Counted from the stretch's first letter, positions 8,296 through 16,621 are shown. The stretch is DNA of 64,000 nucleotides from Woeseiaceae bacterium (GCA_021773075.1 JAJFKT010000026.1:62001-126000), one strand, 5' to 3'. Notes: generated from the sequence alone by a model not told the origin. Numbers and translations are program-made.

Positions 8296-9618
8296 CTAGG
8301 AAGATCCCTGCTCTGCCTTGTCGATCAAATCGGCCAGTGATTTCTCGGACAGCGTCTTGGCGATGGCTGCATCAATGCTACTACCAAGCTCAGCAATCAC
8401 GTCGTCCCATTTCGGATCACGGTGTGAACCAGTTTCTCCGTTGCGGCGGACGACAGCCAGAATATCGCCAAGCGAGATTCTGGCCATTTCGCGGCCGGGT
8501 AGCAAATTCTCGTTTTCGTTCGTCGTAATCAGTCCGCTAGCTTCCAGGCCGATCGCAATGGGGGCCAGAGTGATCGACGGGATACGCAGAGTGCGACTTA
8601 GGCTACGCAGACTCACGCCGAGTACTGGATTGCGAAATTCCCTGCCAATGAGAAACATAATGTTCAGCGCGACGCGTTCGCGCATTTCATTGGACAAGCG
8701 CGGTTCGCGTCGTCCGATACGCAGGTAGGCCGGGTTCTGAAAATAAAATGCGATCTGCGAACCTATCAGGAGAATCAACCAATTCAGATAAAGCCAGAAC
8801 AACGCCGTAATCGCGATCGCGAAACTCGCATAAATGGCCTGACGATTGGTCGAATTGGCGAGGAACGCAGCGAAAACCATGCTGGTTGTCGCCCAAAGAA
8901 AACCGGCCGCGACACCACCGACGACCGCCGAACGCAACTTAACTTTCGTGTTCGGCATGAATTTGTAGAGGAACGTGAAGATGCTGATTGTGATCAGGTA
9001 AGGCATCAACCGGTCTGTCACCGTGAACATCGGTGCAAGCGCCACGTTCTCTTGCATAGACACGACCAATTTATCCTTGCTGAATTCTGCAAGTGCTTTA
9101 ACCGACAGGCCGACCGCAATTGCCCCGACAATTAGAACGGTACTGTATTCGACAAGGCGCGTCGCAAAACTCCGTGGTTTCGAAACATACCAGACATAGT
9201 TAAATGAATTCTCGATCTTCTGCACCATCGAAATAGCGGTGTAGATAAAAAAGATGAAGCCGATACTACCAAGAACATTGCTGTCGACCTTGTTCACAAT
9301 GTCCATGACGTAGTCAGTAATCTCGGCGCCTTTTGCGCCCAGTGGTTGCAGAACGCCGTAAAGATGCGGCTCGATATCCTTGTGGACACCGAATGCCTTC
9401 AACGCTGAAAAGCTGACGGCGATGAGCGGAACGATCGACAGCAGTGTCGTATAAACAAGACTCATCGCCCGCAGCGTCAATTGTCCGGAAAAAATATCGC
9501 GTAGCACCGCATAGGCATTCCGAAGCACGCCCGTTACAATGCGACCAGCGACGCCGTATTCTTGCAGCAAGTCGCCCCATACGAGCTTTTCGATCCAGTT
9601 CTTGAGTGTCGTTATCAT
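8296..9618 (-). CDS. YihY/BrkB family inner-membrane protein
   Basis: A 440-residue membrane protein of the YihY/virulence factor BrkB family, once misnamed RNase BN. Its first ~290 residues hold about six membrane spans (SLVYTTLLSIVPLIAVSFSALKAFG; GFIFFIYTAISMV; IVGAIAVGLSVK; AVVGGVAAGFLWATTSMVFAAFLA; ITALFWLYLNWLILLIGSQIAFYF). The C-terminal ~130 residues look like a winged-helix-type cytoplasmic extension found in longer family members. Function is unknown; some relatives have been proposed to transport osmolytes or lipids. It starts 3 bp after the purC stop on the same strand and is likely co-transcribed with it. Confidence 0.9.
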   Translation of the reverse strand: MITTLKNWIEKLVWGDLLQEYGVAGRIVTGVLRNAYAVLRDIFSGQLTLRAMSLVYTTLLSIVPLIAVSFSALKAFGVHKDIEPHLYGVLQPLGAKGAEITDYVMDIVNKVDSNVLGSIGFIFFIYTAISMVQKIENSFNYVWYVSKPRSFATRLVEYSTVLIVGAIAVGLSVKALAEFSKDKLVVSMQENVALAPMFTVTDRLMPYLITISIFTFLYKFMPNTKVKLRSAVVGGVAAGFLWATTSMVFAAFLANSTNRQAIYASFAIAITALFWLYLNWLILLIGSQIAFYFQNPAYLRIGRREPRLSNEMRERVALNIMFLIGREFRNPVLGVSLRSLSRTLRIPSITLAPIAIGLEASGLITTNENENLLPGREMARISLGDILAVVRRNGETGSHRDPKWDDVIAELGSSIDAAIAKTLSEKSLADLIDKAEQGSS

Positions 9619-9621
9619 CGC

Positions 9622-10512
9622 CTAACGCGTCATCCGATCAAGTGCTTCGCGGTATTTGTCACCGGTTTGTTCGAGTAACTCGGCAGGCAAATCCGGGCCG
9701 GGCGCCGTCTTGTCCCAGTCAAGCGTCTCCAGGTAGTCACGGACGAATTGTTTGTCGAAGCTTGGCGGGCTTGTACCCACCGCGTATTCGTCGACTGGCC
9801 AAAACCGCGATGAATCCGGTGTTAATGCTTCGTCAATGATGTGTAATCGACCTTCATCGTCGAGCCCAAACTCGAATTTCGTATCGGCAATGATGATGCC
9901 CCGTTCGAGAGCGTAGGCCGCTGCGCGTTGGTAAATCTGAATCGATACGTCGCGCACGCGGTTTGCAAGGTTCTCGCCAATGAGGTCGACGACTTTTTCG
10001 AAACTGATATTTTCGTCATGGTCACCCGCTTCAGCCTTACTCGCCGGGGTGAACAAAGTCTCCGGCAGTTTCTCAGCTTGTTGCAAGCCCGCGGGCAAAT
10101 CGATGCCGCACACCTGGCCGGTGTCCTGGTAGTCCTTCCAGCCGGAGCCGATCAGGTAGCCGCGAACAACGGCTTCGATGGGCAGCGGTTTCAGGCGCTT
10201 CACGACCAGCGACTGTGCGCGCAAGATATCGCAAAGCGCTTTGTCTTTGACGACGTCGTCAACGGTCAGATCGGTCAGTTGGTTGTCGATGATGTCGGCC
10301 ATCATGCGGAACCAGAATAAGGATATCTTTGTTAGAACCTCGCCTTTGCCAGGTATCGGGTCGGGCATGACGACATCATAGGCCGAGAGCCGGTCAGTCG
10401 TGACAATCAGCAAATGATTGTCGTCCACACTGTATATGTCCCGAACCTTGCCGCGTCCGATCATCGGTAGATCAGGTATGGAAGTTTCGAGGATTGCTTG
10501 ACGGCTGCTCAT
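9622..10512 (-). CDS. purC: Phosphoribosylaminoimidazole-succinocarboxamide synthase
   Basis: PurC joins CAIR and aspartate with ATP to make SAICAR, the step after PurE/PurK. The 296-residue product starts [27 protein letters not shown] and contains the signature blocks [14 protein letters not shown] and [27 protein letters not shown]. It is the longer (~290-300 residue) form of the enzyme found in many proteobacteria and eukaryotes. An upstream in-frame ATG at 10557 would run into the divergent djlA control region and is not favoured. Confidence 0.96.
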   Translation of the reverse strand: MSSRQAILETSIPDLPMIGRGKVRDIYSVDDNHLLIVTTDRLSAYDVVMPDPIPGKGEVLTKISLFWFRMMADIIDNQLTDLTVDDVVKDKALCDILRAQSLVVKRLKPLPIEAVVRGYLIGSGWKDYQDTGQVCGIDLPAGLQQAEKLPETLFTPASKAEAGDHDENISFEKVVDLIGENLANRVRDVSIQIYQRAAAYALERGIIIADTKFEFGLDDEGRLHIIDEALTPDSSRFWPVDEYAVGTSPPSFDKQFVRDYLETLDWDKTAPGPDLPAELLEQTGDKYREALDRMTR

Positions 10513-10623
10513 GCATCGATGATCGCCGTTTGCGCGGGGACAGGCAAGCTTTGGCAATGGGAATGGCCGCTAACACAGGATAGGATTGCAGTTCTCCTCA
10601 TCGCCCAACGGCTGGAATCTGGA

Positions 10624-11418
10624 TTGTACTGGGGCAAGATCATCGGCACTCTGGCCGGGCTCGCGATGCGCAACCCTTGGGCGGCTCTGGCGGGCTTCAT
10701 ACTCGGCCACCAATTCGACCGCGGTTTCGCCAGTCGTTACCGACTCTTCGAAAAGCAAGGGGCGGACATTCCCCGTGTATCGGAGGACTTTGTGCGCGCA
10801 CTGTTTCAGTCAATCGGTCATCTTTCCAAGGTCGATGGCCGTGTCACCGAGGATGAAATTCGTGCGGCACGCATGGTTATGCATCGTCTGAGTCTCAATC
10901 CCGCCCAGGTCAGGCGAGCCATCGGCTGGTTCGATACCGGCAAGGAGCCCGGGTTTCCCCTCGTGCAGCGAATGCGGGAATTACGTCGCGTGGGCGCGCG
11001 TAGCGCGGCGGATCGCCAGACTTTTGTACGTTTGTTACTGGAAGTCGTGCTAGCAAAAGACAGCCTCAAGAAAGGAGAGCGGGCACTGATCTGGAAGATC
11101 TGCAACGAGTTTGATATCGGCCGCGTCGAACTCGCCCAGCTAGAAGCAATGATCCGTGCACAGAAGGGTTTTAAGCGTTCTCCCGCCGGTGATGCCGACG
11201 CGGCACGTGTAAAGAATGCCTATGATGCGTTGGGCGTCAATGCAGATGCCAGCAACGACGAAGTTAAGAAAGCCTATCGTCGCCTTATGAACAAGAATCA
11301 TCCGGACAAGATTGCCAGCAGCGACCCGGCACCCGACGTGATACAGGAGGCTGAGCGTCGGACTCGAGAAGTTCGTAGCGCCTACGAATTGCTCAAGGCC
11401 CGCCGATCAATACGTTGA
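10624..11418 (+). CDS. djlA: Co-chaperone DjlA (DnaJ-like, membrane anchored)
   Basis: DjlA is an inner-membrane J-protein that stimulates DnaK. The start was placed at TTG 10624 because translation from there gives [15 protein letters not shown], which lines up with E. coli MQYWGKIIGV; GGAATCTGGA just upstream can serve as ribosome site. The 264-residue protein has one N-terminal membrane span (to about residue 28, ending GFILGHQFD), a TerB-like helical domain (~50-180) and a C-terminal J domain with HPD at 226-228. ATGs further upstream at 10498 and 10519 overlap or touch the divergent purC start. Confidence 0.88.
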   Translation: MYWGKIIGTLAGLAMRNPWAALAGFILGHQFDRGFASRYRLFEKQGADIPRVSEDFVRALFQSIGHLSKVDGRVTEDEIRAARMVMHRLSLNPAQVRRAIGWFDTGKEPGFPLVQRMRELRRVGARSAADRQTFVRLLLEVVLAKDSLKKGERALIWKICNEFDIGRVELAQLEAMIRAQKGFKRSPAGDADAARVKNAYDALGVNADASNDEVKKAYRRLMNKNHPDKIASSDPAPDVIQEAERRTREVRSAYELLKARRSIR

Positions 11419-11489
11419 GGTGTTGATCCGGTCTGTCGTCAGGTAAAATTGCGAAAACATCGATTAATACAAAAAACCAGGGAACGACA

Positions 11490-12161
11490 GTGACACCATT
11501 AATAGCGCCTTCAATTCTTTCCGCTGATTTCGCTCGCTTGGGTGATGACGTCAAAGCCGTGCTCGACGCCGGTGCTGACATCGTTCATTTCGACGTAATG
11601 GACAATCATTTCGTACCGAATCTGACTATCGGGCCGATGCTGTGCGACGCACTGCGAAGCTACGGTATTGAGGCGCCAATCGACGTTCATCTGATGGTCG
11701 AGCCCGTCGACAGCATCATCCCGGACTTCGCAAAGGCGGGAGCCAATTACATTACGTTTCACCCTGAGGCAAGCAGGCACGTGGATCGTTCGCTGGGACT
11801 GATTCGGGAGCAAGGCTGCAAATCCGGGCTTGTTTTTAGTCCGGCAACACCGCTGGACTGGCTCACGCATGTCATCGACAAGGTTGACATGGTGCTTTTG
11901 ATGTCCGTGAATCCCGGCTTCGGTGGCCAGAGTTTTATTCCGTCGGCATTGACGAAACTTCGTCAGGCACGCCAGATTATCGAGGCAAGCGGGCATGAAA
12001 TACGGTTGGAAATTGATGGCGGTGTAAAAGTTGACAATATTGGTGCAATTGCGGCGGCCGGCGCTGACACCTTTGTCGCAGGGTCAGCGATATTCGGTAG
12101 CAATGATTATGCTCAAACAATATCGGCCATGCGGTCTGAGATCAGCGAGGCGACGAAGTAG
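11490..12161 (+). CDS. rpe: Ribulose-phosphate 3-epimerase
   Basis: Interconverts ribulose 5-phosphate and xylulose 5-phosphate in the pentose phosphate pathway. The 223-residue TIM barrel has the metal and catalytic blocks [56 protein letters not shown] and [11 protein letters not shown]...[13 protein letters not shown]. The start codon is GTG, with CAGGGAA as ribosome site. It follows djlA by 71 bp. Two hairpin repeats of the conserved-loop family follow the stop. Confidence 0.96.
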   Translation: MTPLIAPSILSADFARLGDDVKAVLDAGADIVHFDVMDNHFVPNLTIGPMLCDALRSYGIEAPIDVHLMVEPVDSIIPDFAKAGANYITFHPEASRHVDRSLGLIREQGCKSGLVFSPATPLDWLTHVIDKVDMVLLMSVNPGFGGQSFIPSALTKLRQARQIIEASGHEIRLEIDGGVKVDNIGAIAAAGADTFVAGSAIFGSNDYAQTISAMRSEISEATK

Positions 12162-12166
12162 CGTAG

Positions 12167-12238
12167 GGCCTCAGTCGGGGAACTGTTGATTCGCTTCCCA
12201 GGACACAGGCGCAAATCAACAGTTCCCCGACTGAGACC
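12167..12238. repeat. Hairpin repeat, conserved-loop family, copy 2 (reverse orientation)
   Basis: Inverted repeat of 25-bp arms (12167-12191 and 12214-12238) with one mismatch that would be a G-U pair. The 22-base loop at 12192-12213 reads CGCTTCCCAGGACACAGGCG followed by CA. Its reverse complement equals the loop of the next hairpin at 21 of 22 positions. The stem carries AGTCGGGGAA, close to AGTCGGAGAA in the stem of copy 1. Confidence 0.85.
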
Positions 12239-12295
12239 TTATCCTGCTCCGAGCGAGTCTGTTGGGTCTCGCAACGCAAACACCAGACGCAAAAA

Positions 12296-12365
12296 GGCCT
12301 GTCCCGATTCCTTTTGAGCTGCGCCTGTGTCCTGGGAAGTGGCTCAAAAGGAATCGGGACAGGCC
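12296..12365. repeat. Hairpin repeat, conserved-loop family, copy 3 (forward orientation)
   Basis: Perfect 24-bp arms (12296-12319 and 12342-12365) enclose a 22-base loop containing GCGCCTGTGTCCTGGGAAG. The stem (GGCCTGTCCCGATTCCTTTT...) is unrelated in most positions to copy 2, but the loops are complementary. Copies 2 and 3 therefore form an opposed pair 57 bp apart between rpe (+) and the crp-type gene (-), which converge here. Confidence 0.85.
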
Positions 12366-12376
12366 CTTACGCAAAT

Positions 12377-13030
12377 CTAGAGGTTACGGTTCGGTCGCGC
12401 CCCATAAACCACAATCGTCTTGCCGCTTGCTGATACAAGCCCCTGTTCTTCGAGCACTTTGAGGACCCGACCAGCCATTTCACGTGAACAGCCCACGAGT
12501 CGACTGAGTTCCTGCCGGCTGACTTTAATCTGCATGCCGTCCGGATGTGTCATCGCGTCAGGCTCGTTACAAAGATCCATAATTGCGTGTGCGACCCGTC
12601 CGGTTACATCCACAAAAGCGAGATCACCGAGCTTACGATTGGTACGGTCGAGACGAGTTGCGAGCTGTGTTGCAAGTTCAAATACAAGACCCGGGCTCTC
12701 GCTCGCAATCTGGCGGAAACGCGGGTAGGTCATTTCGGCGATTTCGCATTCGGTACGAGTACGAACCCATGCGCTTCGCGTCGGTTGTTCGTAGAAGAGT
12801 CCCATTTCACCGAAGAACTGACCCTTGTTGAGATATGCCAGCACCATCTCGTTGCCGTCCTCGTCCTCGATCATAACTTCGACCGATCCATCGACGATGT
12901 AATACAAAACGTCAGGCAAATCGCCGGCGTGAATCATCACGGTTTTCGATGGAACAGTCCGTACTCGGCAGTAACTCAGGAATCGATTGATCGCCGGTAC
13001 ATCGCTCAGGTTCTTGGCTGTTGTCTGCAT
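12377..13030 (-). CDS. crp: Crp/Vfr-type cAMP receptor protein
   Basis: A 217-residue global regulator very close to E. coli CRP and Pseudomonas Vfr. The cyclic-nucleotide domain includes GEMGLFYEQPTRSAWVRTRT, with the cAMP-contacting Glu, Arg and Ser, and a Thr where CRP has Thr127 (RTNRKLGDLAFVDVTGR). The C-terminal helix-turn-helix RQELSRLVGCSREMAGRVLKVLEEQGL retains the R-E---R DNA-reading pattern, so a TGTGA-N6-TCACA type site is expected, as found at 3121. GAGGA precedes the ATG by seven bases. The gene stands alone between coq7 and the hairpin pair. Confidence 0.92.
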   Translation of the reverse strand: MQTTAKNLSDVPAINRFLSYCRVRTVPSKTVMIHAGDLPDVLYYIVDGSVEVMIEDEDGNEMVLAYLNKGQFFGEMGLFYEQPTRSAWVRTRTECEIAEMTYPRFRQIASESPGLVFELATQLATRLDRTNRKLGDLAFVDVTGRVAHAIMDLCNEPDAMTHPDGMQIKVSRQELSRLVGCSREMAGRVLKVLEEQGLVSASGKTIVVYGARPNRNL

Positions 13031-13133
13031 TGATAAATCCTCGCCCCAATTGCGGACTACTTTTAATACAGAACGCTTGCGAGAGCAAGCTAAGTCCGTG
13101 TTTTCACGTGTTTTTTACGCCTGGTACAGGTTT

Positions 13134-13778
13134 CTAAACCCAATACGCCGTTTTTGTCATAACTTTGGCAGTGGCCTGCATCAGGCGCACCAGCGGCCGA
13201 GGCAATTCGGCCGCACCGGCGTCAATGGCGTTCTCACCATGCTCTTCCTCCTCATCGCGCATCTGTTTGATGATCGCGCGACTCTTCGCATCGTCTTCCG
13301 GAAGGTGATCGAGGTGACTGTCCAGGTGAGAACAAACCTGCTTTTCAGTTTCCGCGATAAAACCGAGGCTCCACTTGTCTCCCAGCACACCACTGGCGGC
13401 GCCAATGGCATACGCGCCCGCATACCAGAACGGACTCAGGCGGCTCGGTTTGTAGCCGAGTTCATGGATCCGTTGTTCGCACCAGGCGAGATGATCGAAT
13501 TCTTCATTCGCTGCCCGCTTCATTTGTTCTTCTATGTCTTTGTCGCGCGCGACCGTGGCATGACCCTGATACAGCGCCTGTGCCGCCACCTCACCGGCGT
13601 GATTGACGCGCATGAGGCCTGCCGCATGGGCTTTTTGCTTCGCGTCAAGATCTGCCTCTTCAATGTTTTCGGCTGGATTGCGGCGAGCCGGCCGGCCGGC
13701 CGGTGCAGCGATCGTACGCAGGGCGTTGCCAGCACCAACAAGTAATTTGTCCAGTGGGGAAAATCGACGTTGTTCCAT
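13134..13778 (-). CDS. coq7: 3-demethoxyubiquinol 3-hydroxylase (Coq7)
   Basis: A di-iron membrane-associated hydroxylase of ubiquinone biosynthesis that adds the C6 hydroxyl before the last methylation; in many non-enteric bacteria it replaces UbiF. The 214-residue protein (start MEQRRFSPLDKLL) has the iron-ligand motifs MRVNHAGEVAAQALYQGH, EEFDHLAWCEQR and RDEEEEHGENA. A longer frame beginning at 13829 runs across the divergent promoter region and is not supported. The presence of UbiH and UbiI homologues at 20.8-23.2 kb fits a Coq7/UbiH/UbiI hydroxylase set. Confidence 0.93.
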   Translation of the reverse strand: MEQRRFSPLDKLLVGAGNALRTIAAPAGRPARRNPAENIEEADLDAKQKAHAAGLMRVNHAGEVAAQALYQGHATVARDKDIEEQMKRAANEEFDHLAWCEQRIHELGYKPSRLSPFWYAGAYAIGAASGVLGDKWSLGFIAETEKQVCSHLDSHLDHLPEDDAKSRAIIKQMRDEEEEHGENAIDAGAAELPRPLVRLMQATAKVMTKTAYWV

Positions 13779-13866
13779 GCTGCGAAGTATAGCGCTCCGT
13801 GGTGCTCTGACGGTATACTCCGCGGCCAATTTTTACTGGGCTAGTCCCAAACTAAGGAGATCGCGA

Positions 13867-14586
13867 GTGAAGATTCGTATGGCATTGGTGTTTTTCGCTG
13901 TGGCAGCGCCGTTCGCCCTGTTCGCACAGGAGGCTGCAGAAGAGAGCAGTCCATGGGCGGGCAAAGCAACGCTCGGTTATCTTGCAACGTCGGGCAATAC
14001 CGAAAACTCGACTTTGAATACGGGTTTTGAGCTTGGCTACACAAGTGGAAAGTGGGTGCATCTGTTGCAGGCTGCGGCAATCACCGCCTCAGAGAACGAA
14101 ATGACCACGGCGGAGGCCTACGACGTCGGCTGGAAGAGTGAGCGCAAAATTACCGAACAGGACTTCCTTTTCGGTCGCCTGGATTGGCGCAAGGACAATT
14201 TCGGTGCATTTGACACACAGTTTGCGCAGACCGTCGGTTATGGACGTCGCTTGATTGACAATGACAAACACAAACTGAATGCGGAGCTCGGTCTTGGTGC
14301 ACGGCAGTCCGAGCTGCAACTCGGCGCCAAGGAGGATGAAACCATCTTCACGGCGGGTGCTTTTTACAAATGGGCGTTCAGTGAGACAGCGGAGTTTCGC
14401 CAGGACGTGACGATCGAAGTAGGCGATGAAAACACCCATTCAGAGTCTGTCACGGCAATTTCCGCCAAGCTCCTCGGCGATCTGGCGTTGGTCGCGTCAT
14501 ACACAATCAAAAATGACTCCGATGTGCCGCCGTTGACCGAAAAAACCGATACTTACAGCGCTTTGTCGCTCGAATACTCATTCTGA
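13867..14586 (+). CDS. DUF481 family outer-membrane beta-barrel protein
   Basis: The GTG start at 13867 follows AAGGAGA with a six-base gap. The 239-residue product has a signal peptide (KIRMALVFFAVAAPFALFAQ) and then alternating amphipathic strands typical of DUF481/YdiY proteins: WAGKATLGYLATSGNTENSTLNTGFELGY, DFLFGRLDWRKDNFGAFDTQFAQTVGYGRRLID, and a C-terminal strand ending in Phe (YSALSLEYSF) as recognised by the BAM complex. DUF481 proteins are small outer-membrane barrels of unknown role, some induced by salt or acid. It is divergent from coq7. Confidence 0.88.
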   Translation: MKIRMALVFFAVAAPFALFAQEAAEESSPWAGKATLGYLATSGNTENSTLNTGFELGYTSGKWVHLLQAAAITASENEMTTAEAYDVGWKSERKITEQDFLFGRLDWRKDNFGAFDTQFAQTVGYGRRLIDNDKHKLNAELGLGARQSELQLGAKEDETIFTAGAFYKWAFSETAEFRQDVTIEVGDENTHSESVTAISAKLLGDLALVASYTIKNDSDVPPLTEKTDTYSALSLEYSF

Positions 14587-14592
14587 TCCGCA

Positions 14593-14610
14593 GGCAGCCA
14601 AAATGCTGCC
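14593..14610 (+). terminator. Weak hairpin downstream of DUF481 gene
   Basis: GGCAGC (14593-14598) and GCTGCC (14605-14610) pair around the loop CAAAAT, seven bases after the stop codon. There is no T-run after the stem, so it may act only as a Rho-dependent or 3'-protective structure. Confidence 0.35.
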
Positions 14611-14655
14611 CGTAAGTTATTGATGTATCAATAAAAAAATAATGCACCTGATTGT

Positions 14656-14684
14656 TTGCAATGGGGCGGGGCCTCAAGTATTAT
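14656..14684 (+). promoter_or_regulatory. Promoter of the rplM-rpsI operon
   Basis: TTGCAA (14656-14661), a 17-base spacer and TATTAT (14679-14684) form a good sigma-70 promoter; the spacer is unusually GC-rich. It would start transcription near 14691, leaving a leader of about 108 bases before rplM that could hold translational control, though no specific known structure is recognised. Confidence 0.65.
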
Positions 14685-14798
14685 TTCGCGCCTTTCGCCG
14701 CTCCAGCGAACGTTGTTTTGTGCGTGGACGGCAAGCGGGGCAAGGGTTCTAGCAAAACGCCTCGAATAACAAGATTTTTCCCAACGGAAACCAGAATT

Positions 14799-15233
14799 AT
14801 GAACACGTTTTCTGCAAAGCCAGCAGAGGTTCGCCGCGATTGGTTCGTGGTGGATGCAACAGGCAAGACCCTGGGTCGCCTGTCCACTGAAATCGCGCGC
14901 CGTTTGCGTGGCAAGCACAAGCCTGAATACACACCGCATGTCGATACCGGAGATTACATCGTTGTTGTGAATGCGGAAAAAATCCGTGTGACGGGCAAGA
15001 AGTTGAAAGACAAGATCTACTATCACCACACAGGCTACATCGGCAACTTGAAATCAATCTCGCTTGAGAAGCTGCTCGACAAAGCTCCGGAACGCGTTAT
15101 TGAGAAGTCCGTGAAGGGCATGTTGCCGCGCGGATCGCTTGGACGTCAGATGTTTAGCAAACTGAAAGTGTTCGCGGGCCCTGAGCACAACCACGCTGCA
15201 CAGCAGCCGATTCCTTTGGAAGTAAACGCTTAA
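14799..15233 (+). CDS. rplM: 50S ribosomal protein L13
   Basis: A 144-residue uL13 protein starting at [41 protein letters not shown]. Family blocks [33 protein letters not shown] and [32 protein letters not shown] are all present. An ATG at 14652 in the same frame lies upstream of the promoter and is not a start. It is paired with rpsI 29 bases downstream, as in most bacteria. Confidence 0.98.
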   Translation: MNTFSAKPAEVRRDWFVVDATGKTLGRLSTEIARRLRGKHKPEYTPHVDTGDYIVVVNAEKIRVTGKKLKDKIYYHHTGYIGNLKSISLEKLLDKAPERVIEKSVKGMLPRGSLGRQMFSKLKVFAGPEHNHAAQQPIPLEVNA

Positions 15234-15262
15234 GACACAGGTCTTAAGCTAGAGACGCAATT

Positions 15263-15652
15263 ATGAGTGAAGTTTATTACGGTACTGGTCGTCGCAAGAC
15301 ATCAACGGCGCGCGTATTCATGAAGGCCGGTAAAGGCGAAATCACGGTTAACAATCGTGCGCTGGACGTTTTCTTTGGTCGCAAGACCGCACAGATGATC
15401 GTTCGCCAACCTTTGGAACTGACGCAGCACAATGAGACTTTTGACGTCAATGTGACGGTTAAAGGCGGCGGTACAACGGGTCAAGCTGGCGCGATTCGCC
15501 ATGGCCTGACGCGCGCATTGATGCAATACGACGAAGCACTCCGCGGTTCATTGCGTAAAGCTGGATTCGTAACCCGCGATGCTCGTGAAGTTGAACGAAA
15601 GAAGGTCGGCCTCAGAAAAGCACGTCGCGCTACTCAGTTCTCGAAACGCTAA
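15263..15652 (+). CDS. rpsI: 30S ribosomal protein S9
   Basis: A 129-residue uS9 protein ([28 protein letters not shown]..). The C-terminal tail ends in [17 protein letters not shown], the conserved basic tail whose last Lys-Arg contacts the P-site tRNA. It is co-transcribed with rplM; tRNA-Gln follows after 23 bases, so the same transcript may carry the tRNA. Confidence 0.98.
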   Translation: MSEVYYGTGRRKTSTARVFMKAGKGEITVNNRALDVFFGRKTAQMIVRQPLELTQHNETFDVNVTVKGGGTTGQAGAIRHGLTRALMQYDEALRGSLRKAGFVTRDAREVERKKVGLRKARRATQFSKR

Positions 15653-15675
15653 AAGCGTCTCGCACGATCCTTTTT

Positions 15676-15749
15676 TGGGGGATCGTCTAGTGGTAGGACT
15701 GCGGACTCTGACTCCGCCAACGGGGGTTCGAATCCCTCTCCCCCAGCCA
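15676..15749 (+). tRNA. tRNA-Gln (anticodon CTG)
   Basis: A 74-base cloverleaf with encoded CCA. Acceptor TGGGGGA (15676-15682) pairs with TCCCCCA before G-CCA; the anticodon stem GCGGA/TCCGC (15701-15705, 15713-15717) encloses CTCTGAC with anticodon CTG at 15708-15710; the T loop is GGTTCGAATCC. The weak first T-A pair is typical of glutamine tRNAs. It decodes CAG. Confidence 0.96.
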
Positions 15750-15754
15750 AACAA

Positions 15755-15785
15755 AAAAGGCCCCGCTTGTCGGGGCCTTTTTTTG
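15755..15785 (+). terminator. Rho-independent terminator after tRNA-Gln
   Basis: AAAAGGCCCCG (15755-15765) pairs with CGGGGCCTTTT (15771-15781) around CTTGT, followed by more T. It probably ends the rplM-rpsI-tRNA transcript and lies only five bases after the tRNA. With A-runs on its left it could also work for the opposite strand. Confidence 0.9.
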
Positions 15786-15786
15786 T

Positions 15787-15890
15787 TTTGATTGTGGGGA
15801 AGCTGGGACGAGGACCCTGTTCGACAGGCTCAGCGGCGGAGCCGCATGCCTGGTCGCGAAGCGACAATCCCTACAATCCCTCTCCCCGTT
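15787..15890. repeat. Cluster of short palindromes between tRNA-Gln terminator and rpiA
   Basis: This gap holds three small hairpins in a row: CCTGTTCGACAGG, GCGGCGGAGCCGC and GTCGCGAAGCGAC. The first includes GTTCGACAGGCTCAGC, a sequence widely scattered in bacterial genomes. At 15875-15887 it also repeats 13 bases of the tRNA-Gln 3' part (AATCCCTCTCCCC, also at 15731-15743). No gene is seen. Confidence 0.55.
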
Positions 15891-15898
15891 TCAAATAC

Positions 15899-16561
15899 TC
15901 AGACGCGCATCTCTCTCACCCCACCATCCTCACCGCCAATGAGCAGGATGTCGGCAGGTCGGTCGGCAAACAATCCGACCGTGATAACTCCCGGGATGCG
16001 ATTGATTCTGGCTTCCATTTCCAGCGGGTTGGATATCTGCAGGTCGTGCACATCGAGGATGTGATTGCCGTTATCCGTAACAAAGCCTTCGCGCCAGATT
16101 GGTTGGCCGCGCATTTTCAGCATACGCCGCGACACCAAACCCTGCGCCATGGGTAGTACTTCAATCGGCAGCGGAAAATTGCCAAGCATTCCAACCAGTT
16201 TTGTATCGTCGACAATGCAAACGAAACGGCGCGCGGCTGCGGCCAGTACTTTTTCGCGGGTCAGCGCTCCGCCACCACCTTTGATCAGTTGCAGACGTTT
16301 ATTGCTTTCGTCAGCTCCGTCGATATAGATGTCGTAGTCGCCGGTTTCATTAAGAGTCGAAACTTCGAATCCATTTTCCTGCAGTAAGGCCGTCGACGCT
16401 TTTGAGCTTGATACAACGTGATCGATCTTGTCGCGAATGCCTGGCAGCATTTCGATCAGGAAACTTACAGTGGAACCCGTGCCGACGCCGACGGTCATTC
16501 CAGGTTCTATAAATTGCAACGCCGCTTCAGCTGCATTGCGTTTCTTCTCAGATGCACTCAT
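15899..16561 (-). CDS. rpiA: Ribose-5-phosphate isomerase A
   Basis: Interconverts ribose 5-phosphate and ribulose 5-phosphate, complementing Rpe at 11.5 kb. The 220-residue protein shows VGVGTGSTVSFLIE, the phosphate-binding SSSKAST, DIYIDGADESN, the catalytic KGGGGALTREKV and a C-terminal GLFADRPADILLIGGEDG. Length and motifs are those of the usual RpiA. Confidence 0.96.
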   Translation of the reverse strand: MSASEKKRNAAEAALQFIEPGMTVGVGTGSTVSFLIEMLPGIRDKIDHVVSSSKASTALLQENGFEVSTLNETGDYDIYIDGADESNKRLQLIKGGGGALTREKVLAAAARRFVCIVDDTKLVGMLGNFPLPIEVLPMAQGLVSRRMLKMRGQPIWREGFVTDNGNHILDVHDLQISNPLEMEARINRIPGVITVGLFADRPADILLIGGEDGGVREMRV

Positions 16562-16593
16562 AACCCCGTACTATAGACAATTCAGCACAAATG

Positions 16594-16621
16594 AAAAGAG
16601 CCCGCCGAAGCGAGCTCTTTT
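16594..16621 (-). terminator. Terminator of the H1-like gene
   Basis: AAAAGAGC (16594-16601) and GCTCTTTT (16614-16621) form a stem whose inner part can extend by CGC/GCG. Read on the minus strand it is followed by T residues complementary to the leading A-run. It lies 42 bases beyond the H1-like stop codon and before the rpiA start. Confidence 0.65.

Noticed and set aside
2991..12365. Hairpin repeats as a CRISPR array
   Set aside because: There is no series of regularly spaced identical repeats, no spacers of even length and no cas genes.
14611..14655. Stem TTATTGA-TGTA-TCAATAA as a terminator
   Set aside because: It is followed by A-residues on the plus strand and lacks a T-run in the right place on the minus strand.
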